NCBI GenBank assembly: GCA_003660635.1
Contig: QMUP01000059.1
Span: 1 to 5,952, forward strand
Origin: Candidatus Wolframiiraptor sp.
GTDB lineage: Archaea; Thermoproteota; Nitrososphaeria_A; Caldarchaeales; Wolframiiraptoraceae
Length of the DNA stretch: 5,952 nt
Direction: 5' to 3'
The notes under the pieces were generated by a model that worked only from the letters and a program-made list of their open reading frames with translations, was not told the origin of the DNA and ran no database searches. Shown here in pieces: positions 1 through 5,803 of this stretch. Positions within the stretch are counted from its first letter, which is position 1. Each line of letters starts with the position of its first letter. The translations under genes and the position numbers were made by a program.

Positions 1-2779
1 ATTCCTAAACGCCATTAAACGACTAAAATTGGAAAGGGGAATCAACACATTAGAGAGCGAATTAAGGGAAATAGACGAGCAGCTGTTAAACCTCGAAAGA
101 AAAACCCTAGAACTTCAAAACGAGAAAAGCCAACTTTTAGAGGAGAAAAACCACATCAACGTGGAAATCACAAAGCTCTCCCAAAAACTCGAGGAGATAG
201 AATCAGAACTATTCAGGCTTCAATCTGAAAAAACTGAACTCGAATCGAGAATAAACGAACTCCGGATAAACTCTTCCGTATTAGAGGAAAGATCGACCAG
301 CATACTAAAGGAAAAGGAATATTTCTCGGATAGGATTAAGAACTTAAGCCTCAGCTTACAAGAATTAGACAGCAAACTAGTGGATAGCGAAAATGCTCTA
401 CAGACGCTAACCGATAGATTGGAAGAGAAACAAAAAGAAACAAAAATCCTGTTTGATGAGCTAAACGAGGTCGAGCAAAAATACCAAAGGCTCAAAGAGG
501 AGGTCGAAGAGGAAGAGGAGGAGAGGAATGAGGAGAGGCTGAAATGGGAAATAGAATTAAGTAAAGCGAGAGCGAGGTCTGAGGAGATAAAAAGGACTAT
601 TGCCGAAATTTCCTCGGAAATAGCTGAGGCATTTAAAATCTCTAAAGAAAAAATTTCTAATTCATTCCTATTATGGTCTCAACTCCGTGGAAAAAATGAG
701 GAAAAAAGAGAGCTCTTGGAGAAGCTATCCGAATTTAGAACCTCTCTCAACGAGTTAACGCGTAAGTTATCGAATATGGAAAATGCTTCATGGCGGCTTT
801 CATCAATTCTCGAAAGGATAGCCTCCTCCGGAGTAATCAAGGAATCAGATGAATACGCGGAGATAATCAAGGCTATACATTTAGCTGGATTAGAGGGAGT
901 TCGGGGATTTCTTAAGGACGCGATCATCGCAGACGAGGCGGGATACAGGATCCTCGAGTCCGCCATTGGAGAATGGATTAAATCTTTAGTTGTTGAAAAT
1001 TGGGGACTTGGAATAAAGTTGGCGGAGTTATTCAGCGAATGCGGTATCAAAGTTAAGATAGTGTCGTTAGATATCGCAGCTTCTTATCCAAGTAAAGTGA
1101 GGATCCCGGGGATAACATTTAAGGAAAAATGGGCGGAAACGGTGTTGGGATTCCTCCTAAGAGACGTAGATCTTTCCGGAAAAGACGAGGCACTAGGAGA
1201 AAAGAAGCTGGTTAGCCGGCATCTCATAATACACCCCGACCTCAGGATAGAAACAATAATCCCGGATAGGATGATCTTGAACGAAATGCTTAACAGCGAA
1301 TATAGAAAATCCAGCAAACTTCTCAAGCGACTCAGGGAAATCATCGTCGAGACCCGCGGCGAAATCGAGAAGATAAAGGAGAAAATGGCGGAAAAAGAAA
1401 GAGAGTTAAACGAAGTAGATTCCAAGATTCGTTCACTATCTCAACGAGCCTGGAGCCTTTACTTTCAATCATCCGAGGCAATCCTAAAAGAAATCAAAGA
1501 TATTTTAAGACTGAAAAGACTTGAGGAGGAGCTTGACAAAATCCTCGAGACCTCTAAACTCGCCGAAAAAGCTCTCGAAAAAATTCCAGAACCTCAAAGG
1601 GGTCCCCGCGAAGAGCTCAGCCAGCTCGCAGAGGAGTTGAAGAAGAAACGTGAGATCTATGAGGGGAGTAGGCTGGAATGCGTTGAATTGGAAGTAGAGA
1701 TTAAGGGCCTTAGAAAGGAGATAGAATCCCTCAAGGAGGAACGCGAGAGACTCCTCGAAGAAATATCCAGATTGGAGCAACGAATGAGGCAGATAGAGAA
1801 AGAGAAAGAAATGGCGTTAAGGAAACGTGAGGAATTAGCACGAGAAATTAAAGATCTCGAGGAAAGACTCCTTGAAAAGAATTCTAAGATCGAGGAATTA
1901 ATTACGTCAAAATCTGAGTTAAAGGCCGAGGTAAATGAGCTCTCAGAAAAAATGATGAAAGTCAATTCGAGAATCGAGCAAATTGAAGAAGATTTACAGA
2001 AATCATCTTCTACGAAGACATCCCTACAAGTTAGGAGGGCGCAGCTCGAAATCCAATTAAAGAATCTGCGCGAGAAAATGGATTTGATAGGAATTTCAGA
2101 AATCCGGTTCCCGGAGATAGATGAAACATATTTGTCCAGGTTAGAAGGGAAGCTCGAAGAAGAACTCAAGGAACTGGAGATGGTGAATCAACTGGCACCT
2201 GCTCAGTATGAGGAACTCATAGTGAATTATAAGCTGAGATCTTCTAGGATAATGGAATTAGAAGCCGAAAGAATGGAGATAATAAAATTCATAGAGTGGG
2301 TTGAGGGAGAAAAGAAGAGAATCTTCATGGAAACATTCAACAAGGTCGCCGACGCCTTTGAAGAATACTTCACGCGGCTCACCGGAGGAAGAGGATGGCT
2401 TAGACTCGAGAACCCAGACAACCCATTTGACGGCGGAGTCGAGATGATCCTCGCTTTCCCCGGAAAACAGCCGAGAAGCGTTAGAGCGGCCAGCGGCGGT
2501 GAGAAATCAGTAGCCGCGGTGGCCTTGCTACTGGCTTTGCAGGGATTAACACCCGCAGATTTCTATGTTTTTGATGAGGTTGATGCGCATATGGATTTAC
2601 AATACACGAAGAGGCTGGCTGAATTATTTAAGGAGATGGCGAAGAGGACTCAGATAATAGTCATAAGCTTAAAGGATGTCATGGTTGAAAAGGCAGGTCA
2701 AGTTATCGGCGTATACAACAGCGGCGGCGTATCCAAGATCGTGAAAACGAAGCTCGAAGAGGTGGCTAGGAGTGGCTGA
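1..2779 (+). CDS. smc: Chromosome segregation ATPase SMC, 5'-partial (hinge, C-terminal coil and C-terminal head present)
   Basis: This is the ATPase subunit of the condensin-like SMC-ScpAB complex, which compacts and segregates the chromosome. The frame is open from base 2 with no stop, so the gene starts upstream; the TTG at 29 is only the first start-like codon. Residue numbers here count from that TTG. Residues 1 to about 280 are heptad-rich coiled coil, about 285-415 a hinge, and about 415-765 the returning coil. The C-terminal head (about 765-916) carries the ABC signature SGGEKS (822-827), Walker B FYVFDE (845-850) and D-loop VDAHMD (851-856), followed by ISLKDVM as in archaeal SMCs. 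The Walker A head and the first part of the coil are missing because of the window edge. Adding about 240 residues would give the usual SMC length near 1,170. The hinge lacks the glycine-pair motif I would expect. The gene ends overlapping scpA, its kleisin partner. A Rad50-like protein is unlikely because there is no zinc-hook CxxC in the coil. Confidence 0.96.
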   Translation, partial: FLNAIKRLKLERGINTLESELREIDEQLLNLERKTLELQNEKSQLLEEKNHINVEITKLSQKLEEIESELFRLQSEKTELESRINELRINSSVLEERSTSILKEKEYFSDRIKNLSLSLQELDSKLVDSENALQTLTDRLEEKQKETKILFDELNEVEQKYQRLKEEVEEEEEERNEERLKWEIELSKARARSEEIKRTIAEISSEIAEAFKISKEKISNSFLLWSQLRGKNEEKRELLEKLSEFRTSLNELTRKLSNMENASWRLSSILERIASSGVIKESDEYAEIIKAIHLAGLEGVRGFLKDAIIADEAGYRILESAIGEWIKSLVVENWGLGIKLAELFSECGIKVKIVSLDIAASYPSKVRIPGITFKEKWAETVLGFLLRDVDLSGKDEALGEKKLVSRHLIIHPDLRIETIIPDRMILNEMLNSEYRKSSKLLKRLREIIVETRGEIEKIKEKMAEKERELNEVDSKIRSLSQRAWSLYFQSSEAILKEIKDILRLKRLEEELDKILETSKLAEKALEKIPEPQRGPREELSQLAEELKKKREIYEGSRLECVELEVEIKGLRKEIESLKEERERLLEEISRLEQRMRQIEKEKEMALRKREELAREIKDLEERLLEKNSKIEELITSKSELKAEVNELSEKMMKVNSRIEQIEEDLQKSSSTKTSLQVRRAQLEIQLKNLREKMDLIGISEIRFPEIDETYLSRLEGKLEEELKELEMVNQLAPAQYEELIVNYKLRSSRIMELEAERMEIIKFIEWVEGEKKRIFMETFNKVADAFEEYFTRLTGGRGWLRLENPDNPFDGGVEMILAFPGKQPRSVRAASGGEKSVAAVALLLALQGLTPADFYVFDEVDAHMDLQYTKRLAELFKEMAKRTQIIVISLKDVMVEKAGQVIGVYNSGGVSKIVKTKLEEVARSG
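2759..2765 (+). promoter_or_regulatory. Ribosome-binding site deciding the scpA GTG start
   Basis: GAGGTGG lies in the last codons of smc, 6 nt before the GTG at 2772. It complements the CACCUC element of archaeal 16S rRNA 3' ends, and it selects an overlapping GTG start for scpA, 8 nt inside smc. Confidence 0.7.
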
Positions 2780-3455
2780 TAAGGTAATCACTATTTGGAA
2801 TGATCCAAGGTGGAGAGTACTCTTCGACGTTACCAAGCTCGATAGGGTGAAGCCTTGGCAAATAAAACTAGTCGAGGTCATAAGAGCGTTAATGGAAGAA
2901 CTGGAAAAATATGAAAAACTAGACCTTAATTCCTGTGGAATAGCCGCATATTCAGCGGCCACTATTCATAGAATGAAAACTGAAAGACTTTTGAAAGCGG
3001 ATATCCCAAGCGTAGAAAATAGGCGGAAGGTTATCGAGAACTTGGTCGTGCCACCTCCAGTAGATCTCCCCTACGTGCCTGAATTCATGATCACAACCAT
3101 GGGTGAACTCGTCCAGGCGTTGAGAAGTCTATTCTTGAAAACGGAAAGAAAGAAAGATGACGGAGAGGGGATAATACTCGACGTTTTCGATGTCAAAATG
3201 GATGATTTCCTTGTGAAGATAGAGGAGAGGTTAGAGGAATTTCTGCAAGGACTTCAGAGGATCTTTGGAGACAAGGAGATAATCGATGTTTCAAATATCT
3301 TTATGGGGGTTGATAGACTTGAAGCTGCTAGGAGATTTATACTCCTACTTTTTGCGGCAGCTAAAGGTGTTGTCGAACTCATAGAAGATGATGAATGCAG
3401 ATTAGTCGCGGTGAGGATCATCCATAACCCATCTCTCGAGCAATCACTCAGGTGA
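2772..3455 (+). CDS. scpA: Kleisin subunit ScpA of the SMC-ScpAB complex
   Basis: ScpA is the kleisin that bridges the two SMC heads and recruits ScpB. The 227-residue product shows the family pattern. An N-terminal helical domain (about 15-80) contains PWQIKLVEV (28-36), matching the usual PWDIDIV motif, and then DL..CGIAAYSAATIHRMKTE (51-71), matching the usual block ending in K-S/T-E-x-LL that packs on the SMC neck. A charged linker (about 123-135) follows, then a C-terminal winged helix (about 145-217) that would cap an SMC head. The GTG start at 2772 is chosen because GAGGTGG (2759-2765) lies 6 nt upstream and because it overlaps the smc stop by 8 nt, which is typical of translational coupling. 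The length is normal for archaeal ScpA. The stop TGA sits inside GGTGAT, which may serve as the ribosome-binding site of the following small frame. Confidence 0.93.
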   Translation: MADKVITIWNDPRWRVLFDVTKLDRVKPWQIKLVEVIRALMEELEKYEKLDLNSCGIAAYSAATIHRMKTERLLKADIPSVENRRKVIENLVVPPPVDLPYVPEFMITTMGELVQALRSLFLKTERKKDDGEGIILDVFDVKMDDFLVKIEERLEEFLQGLQRIFGDKEIIDVSNIFMGVDRLEAARRFILLLFAAAKGVVELIEDDECRLVAVRIIHNPSLEQSLR

Positions 3456-3461
3456 TATAGG

Positions 3462-3512
3462 GTGCCGAGGATAATTCATGAATATGAGGGCTCGGCGGTG
3501 GATATGGAATGA
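3462..3512 (+). CDS. Possible 16-codon small ORF bridging scpA and scpB
   Basis: This short frame starts with GTG at 3462 and would encode (M)PRIIHEYEGSAVDME. GGTGAT (3451-3456), a perfect complement of an archaeal 16S 3' end, sits 5 nt upstream. Its TGA (3510-3512) overlaps the scpB ATG in an ATGA arrangement, as in coupled genes. It is in the same frame as scpA, so it could instead be a remnant or read-through tail of ScpA after the TGA (two codons, then this frame). I recognise no family. An 18-codon open stretch is common by chance, so the case rests on the ribosome-binding site and the ATGA junction alone. Confidence 0.3.
   Translation: MPRIIHEYEGSAVDME
3497..3501 (+). promoter_or_regulatory. 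Ribosome-binding site of scpB
   Basis: GGTGG lies 7 nt before the scpB ATG and complements the CACC of the 16S 3' end. It supports the start at 3509 and falls within the small bridging frame, so coupling is possible. Confidence 0.55.
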
Positions 3513-4078
3513 TCGATTCAGAAGAATTGAAGTCGAGGGTCGAGGCCATACTGTATGCTTCTGGTAAGCCTGTTACATTAAGGATGATAATGAGGATGTG
3601 TCAGACGAGATCCAAGAAGAGGGTATTGGAGGCAATATCTGAACTTAAGCGACGGTATGAACAGAACTCGAGCGCCCTAGAGCTACTAGAACTCCCAGGC
3701 GACAGATACTATCTTAAACTCAAGAAGAAATATATGGAACTCGTTAAGCGAATTCTGAGGAAGCCATTACTGAGTCGAGGGGTCATGAGGACGCTTTCGT
3801 TTATAGCCTATCATCAACCAATCGAACAAAGCAAAGTAGCGGAGGCTCGTGGTGGAGCTACCTACAAACACGTTAGGATTTTGCTGGAGAAGGGGTTGAT
3901 CGAGGCGGAAAAATCTGGTAGAACCCTAATTCTAAGGACGACGCCGTTATTCGCGGAGCTCTTCGGCGTTGACAACGATCCCTCGGTTATAAGGAGAAAA
4001 CTCAAAGAAAGGATGAGGGACTTAGGCGTAGATTTGGGAAAAAGTCGTAGAATTGAGCGGGCTCAGCCTTCCGGTTGA
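3509..4078 (+). CDS. scpB: SMC-complex subunit ScpB (tandem winged-helix protein)
   Basis: ScpB dimers bind the middle of ScpA and regulate opening and ATPase cycling of the SMC-kleisin ring. The 189-residue product has two winged-helix domains. The first (about 5-78) opens with the family hallmark VEAILYASGKPVTL (11-24). The second (about 85-155) shows LSFIAYHQPIEQSKVAEARG (96-115), GLIEAEKSGR (129-138) and TTPLFAELFGV (144-154), matching the family pattern of IAYxQPI...RG...GLI...TT..F...FG. The C-terminal 35 residues are strongly basic. ATG at 3509 is the only reasonable start: the frame is closed by TGA at 3485, and GGTGG (3497-3501) lies 7 nt upstream. The gene follows scpA by 53 nt in the same operon. 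Its last 16 nt overlap the 3' end of the convergent membrane-protein gene, so any terminator for the operon must lie inside that gene. Confidence 0.92.
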   Translation: MIDSEELKSRVEAILYASGKPVTLRMIMRMCQTRSKKRVLEAISELKRRYEQNSSALELLELPGDRYYLKLKKKYMELVKRILRKPLLSRGVMRTLSFIAYHQPIEQSKVAEARGGATYKHVRILLEKGLIEAEKSGRTLILRTTPLFAELFGVDNDPSVIRRKLKERMRDLGVDLGKSRRIERAQPSG

Positions 4079-4641
4079 TAGATAACCATTAAGATCGCCC
4101 ATACCGTGATTAAGCAGATTGCGAAGACCTCTAAAGCACCGACGGAGGGCCAGGGAATTAAGGCCGCCATCAAGAACCCGATGAGAGACATAGCTGTGAA
4201 CGTTATCCCGAGGCCGCGTTTTTCTGGTCTCACTAGAAACGCTATTCCCAATATCAGTATGGAGATTCCCGTTAAGACGAAGAACTCTATTGAAACGAAT
4301 AGATGGGGATATGTTCCCTCGGGGAAAAGAGCGATTAAGAGCAAACGTGTTACGCCTAAAAGGAAGAAGGAAGATGCGAGCGCCGTTAACCTTCCACTTA
4401 AACGCGCCAAAAGATAGAAGGAGTATATTATGGCGAAGATCGAGGCCAACCCTAACCCATAATTGAAGACGAAATTATATCTGATCCCAAGTGCCCCTAA
4501 ATCGCTTAAGGCATTCTTGGTTATCGAAAACCATGGATTAAGCGTTATCGAAATCGCTATCGTCACCCATCCGATAAGGAGCGCGAATATCCCGAAGAAC
4601 CTGACAAATTTCAGAATAGATTCTGAAAAACCCTTAGCCAT
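4063..4641 (-). CDS. Six-helix integral membrane protein, DUF998 family
   Basis: This is a 192-residue, very hydrophobic protein with six likely membrane helices at about 12-33, 56-79, 86-107, 114-137, 144-163 and 168-187. Typical DUF998 marks are visible: a conserved N-A-L-S-D-L-G motif (43-49) just after helix 1, and LFPEGTYPH (105-113) in the loop after helix 3. Family members are small archaeal and bacterial membrane proteins with no firmly assigned reaction, so no function is proposed. The ATG at 4641 is supported by GGTGAG (plus-strand 4646-4651) 4 nt upstream. The gene lies 76 nt downstream of uS13 on the same strand and may be read from that transcript or from a weak local promoter. 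Its stop (plus-strand 4063-4065) lies inside scpB, giving a 16-nt tail-to-tail overlap. Confidence 0.82.
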   Translation of the reverse strand: MAKGFSESILKFVRFFGIFALLIGWVTIAISITLNPWFSITKNALSDLGALGIRYNFVFNYGLGLASIFAIIYSFYLLARLSGRLTALASSFFLLGVTRLLLIALFPEGTYPHLFVSIEFFVLTGISILILGIAFLVRPEKRGLGITFTAMSLIGFLMAALIPWPSVGALEVFAICLITVWAILMVIYQPEG

Positions 4642-4686
4642 CTAGCTCACCAATCTACAGCAAGGGATATAGAGTATACCACGCAT

Positions 4687-4696
4687 TTATCTTTAG
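4687..4696 (-). promoter_or_regulatory. Candidate TATA box for the DUF998-type gene
   Basis: On the minus strand AAAGATAAAT is A/T-rich and lies about 50 nt before the ATG at 4641. A start of transcription about 25 nt downstream, near 4666, would leave a leader of about 25 nt that includes the GGTGAG ribosome-binding site. The match is loose, and another A/T-rich run (TCTATATC, near 4669-4676) is also possible. Confidence 0.25.
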
Positions 4697-4701
4697 AAAT
4701 A

Positions 4702-4714
4702 GGATCTAAGATCC
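4702..4714. terminator. Small perfect inverted repeat just after uS13, possible 3'-end hairpin
   Basis: GGATC-TAA-GATCC forms a 5-bp stem with a 3-nt loop. It starts 3 nt after the uS13 stop on the minus strand and is followed there by TATTTCT. It may protect or define the uS13 mRNA 3' end. Archaeal terminators usually need a longer T run, so this is a weak call. Confidence 0.3.
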
Positions 4715-4717
4715 CTG

Positions 4718-5179
4718 TTATTGCTGTCTCCTCCTCGATACGCCGACAGCCGTTCCGGTTCTCCCAGTAGTTCTTGTTCTCTGCCCACGAACCTTAAGTC
4801 CGAGGGAATGCCTGATTCCCCTCCAAGACTTTATCCTCATCTCTCTCTGAATGTCCTCTCTAATAGTGTAGACGAGGTCAGATCCATAGAGATGTAGGTC
4901 TTTTCCGGTCACCGGATCCCTTCTCCTATTGAGAAGCCAAGCGGGTATACCGTATTTCTGCGGATTCTTGGCCACCTCCTCGAGCTTCTTAAGCTCTTCG
5001 TCGCTTAGGAAACCAAGCCTCTTCTCGGTATCGATTCCCGCCGCCCTAGTTATGGCGTATCCTAACATCACCCCAATTCCCTTCACGGCGGTTAAGGCGT
5101 AAGGGACTTTTAGAGAACCATCTAGGTCTGTTCCAAGGAATCTGACTATCGGCCTGAATTCCCTGACCAGCTCCGTCAT
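4718..5179 (-). CDS. rps13: Small-subunit ribosomal protein uS13 (archaeal S13)
   Basis: uS13 sits in the head of the 30S subunit, contacts the P-site tRNA and forms intersubunit bridges to the large subunit. The 153-residue product has the archaeal/eukaryotic layout: an N-terminal FRPIVRFLGTDLDG (8-21), a helix-two-turn-helix with A-VKGIG (31-36), an archaeal insertion with LNRRRDPVTGKDLHL (83-97), and a basic C-terminal tail with SWRGIRH (118-124), LKVRGQRT (128-135) and TGRTG (138-142) that reaches the tRNA. The ATG at 5179 fits family length. GAGGAG lies 11 nt upstream and a TATA box about 35 nt upstream, so the leader is short. In most archaea this gene heads a cluster with S4, S11 and RNA polymerase subunit D. 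Here the next gene on the strand is a membrane protein, so the cluster is split. Confidence 0.97.
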   Translation of the reverse strand: MTELVREFRPIVRFLGTDLDGSLKVPYALTAVKGIGVMLGYAITRAAGIDTEKRLGFLSDEELKKLEEVAKNPQKYGIPAWLLNRRRDPVTGKDLHLYGSDLVYTIREDIQREMRIKSWRGIRHSLGLKVRGQRTRTTGRTGTAVGVSRRRQQ

Positions 5180-5208
5180 CCTTTTCTAAACTCCTCGGAG
5201 CCCGCGGA

Positions 5209-5218
5209 CTTATAAAGA
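5209..5218 (-). promoter_or_regulatory. TATA box of the uS13 gene
   Basis: On the minus strand TCTTTATAAG is a good archaeal TATA box. Transcription would start about 25 nt downstream, near 5189, roughly 10 nt before the ATG. The message would be short-leadered, and the GAGGAG at 5191-5196 may or may not be included. Confidence 0.6.
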
Positions 5219-5273
5219 TTAAAACCTGATGTAAAAGACCCCCTTTTCCGGTTAGCTGAGAAGTTCTTTAATG

Positions 5274-5285
5274 AATATTTATATG
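5274..5285 (+). promoter_or_regulatory. TATA box of tatA
   Basis: AATATTTATATG is centred about 33 nt before the tatA ATG. The predicted transcription start is near 5306, giving a very short leader, consistent with the lack of a strong ribosome-binding site there. Together with the uS13 box it makes 5180-5313 a divergent promoter region. Confidence 0.6.
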
Positions 5286-5313
5286 TGGGCTGAGGGAAAG
5301 AGAGCTGAGAAAC

Positions 5314-5640
5314 ATGATTACGGGTATTGAATGGATTATCGTCGCCGTGGTTCTCGTGATCCTCCTCTTGTGGGGTCCATCTCAGCTTCCAAAGATAGCT
5401 AAGGCTTTTGGAGAGGCGAAGAAGGAGTTCCAAAAAGCGACTAAGGAGGCAGAGGAAGTGACCAAAGAGGTGAAGGAGACAGTTCAGCCCATCACGGATA
5501 CCGTTACCGCCGCTACTGAGGAGGTAAGAAAGGTAGACGATAAGCTCTTGGAGATAGCTAAAACTCTTGGAATAAACACTGAGGGAAAGACTAGAGATCA
5601 GATAGCCGAGGAAATCTTGAAGAGAACCAAGAAGAGCTAA
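5314..5640 (+). CDS. tatA: Twin-arginine translocase subunit TatA/E family, with C-terminal extension
   Basis: TatA oligomerises at TatC to let folded, twin-arginine-signal proteins cross the cytoplasmic membrane. The 108-residue product has a short N-terminal membrane helix (about 5-21), the turn WGPSQLP (20-26; family usually FGPxxLP, here Trp for Phe), and an amphipathic helix AKAFGEAKKEFQKA (29-42) containing the conserved FG and F. A Lys/Glu/Thr-rich region (43-76) follows, likely a further amphipathic helix on the membrane surface. The last 30 residues form a separate block, LLEIAKTLGI.TEGKTRDQIAEEIL (78-102), that is not needed for the TatA core and looks like a small helical domain. 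The ATG at 5314 has only a weak TGAG upstream but fits the TATA box spacing. tatC follows on the same strand after 163 nt. TatA and TatB cannot be told apart by sequence alone here; I see no second TatA-like gene. Confidence 0.92.
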   Translation: MITGIEWIIVAVVLVILLLWGPSQLPKIAKAFGEAKKEFQKATKEAEEVTKEVKETVQPITDTVTAATEEVRKVDDKLLEIAKTLGINTEGKTRDQIAEEILKRTKKS

Positions 5641-5706
5641 AGACGAATTAAGGATAAAGTACAAGGAACTCCAAGGGAGGCCTATGTTTCGCGGTCCAAT
5701 TAGCTT

Positions 5707-5724
5707 AAAGATTTTTACATCTTT
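5707..5724. terminator. Inverted repeat with T run between tatA and tatC
   Basis: AAAGAT-TTTTAC-ATCTTT is a perfect 6-bp A/T-rich stem with a 6-nt loop, lying 66 nt after the tatA stop and containing five consecutive T residues (5712-5716). It could end the tatA message or be an operator for tatC. The stem is too A/T-rich to be a strong hairpin. Confidence 0.25.
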
Positions 5725-5737
5725 CCATGAAAGCCTG

Positions 5738-5745
5738 AAATATTA
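5738..5745 (+). promoter_or_regulatory. Weak TATA-like box before tatC
   Basis: AAATATTA lies about 60 nt before the favoured tatC start. A transcription start near 5767 would leave a leader of about 37 nt containing GGAGG. If real, tatC can be transcribed separately from tatA. Confidence 0.25.
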
Positions 5746-5803
5746 GGGTTAAAGGATTTTACCACGGTGATTCTCTGCCATAGTTGAAGTGGAGGCGGCG
5801 AAG

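Larger units (their letters stand above)
5684..5746 (+). other. Possible 20-codon small ORF in the tatA-tatC gap
   Basis: ATG at 5684 is preceded by GGGAGG (5675-5680) with a 3-nt gap, which is rather short. The product would be MFRGPISLKIFTSFHESLKY. It contains the inverted repeat at 5707-5724 and ends in the A/T-rich stretch before tatC. I recognise no family, so this may be chance. The rest of the 5641-5803 gap shows only weak promoter-like and hairpin signals. Confidence 0.15.

Noticed and set aside
29..31. TTG as the true start of smc
   Set aside because: The frame is open to the window edge and the Walker A head is absent, so the real start must lie several hundred bases upstream.
1657..2169. 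170-codon minus-strand frame within smc
   Set aside because: Antisense to coiled coil: GAG/GAA/AAG codons read backwards as Ser/Leu/Phe give long stop-free runs. The same applies to the other antisense frames at 220-495, 679-1050, 1084-1425, 1505-1780 and 2227-2421.
2669..2962. 97-codon minus-strand frame across the smc-scpA junction
   Set aside because: It overlaps two well-supported genes on the other strand and has no recognisable motif.
4073..4087. GGTT/AACC inverted repeat at the scpB stop as a terminator
   Set aside because: The stem is only 4 bp, it has no T run after it, and it lies inside the opposing coding region.
4106..4645. Plus-strand frames of 103 and 60 codons downstream of scpB
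   Set aside because: Both are antisense to the DUF998-type gene, which has helices, family motifs and a good ribosome-binding site. Their translations show no domain.
5176..5664. 162-codon minus-strand frame overlapping the uS13 start by 4 nt
   Set aside because: It runs antisense through the clearly recognisable tatA. Its Leu/Ser/Tyr-rich translation looks like the mirror of Lys/Glu codons, and it spans both divergent promoters.
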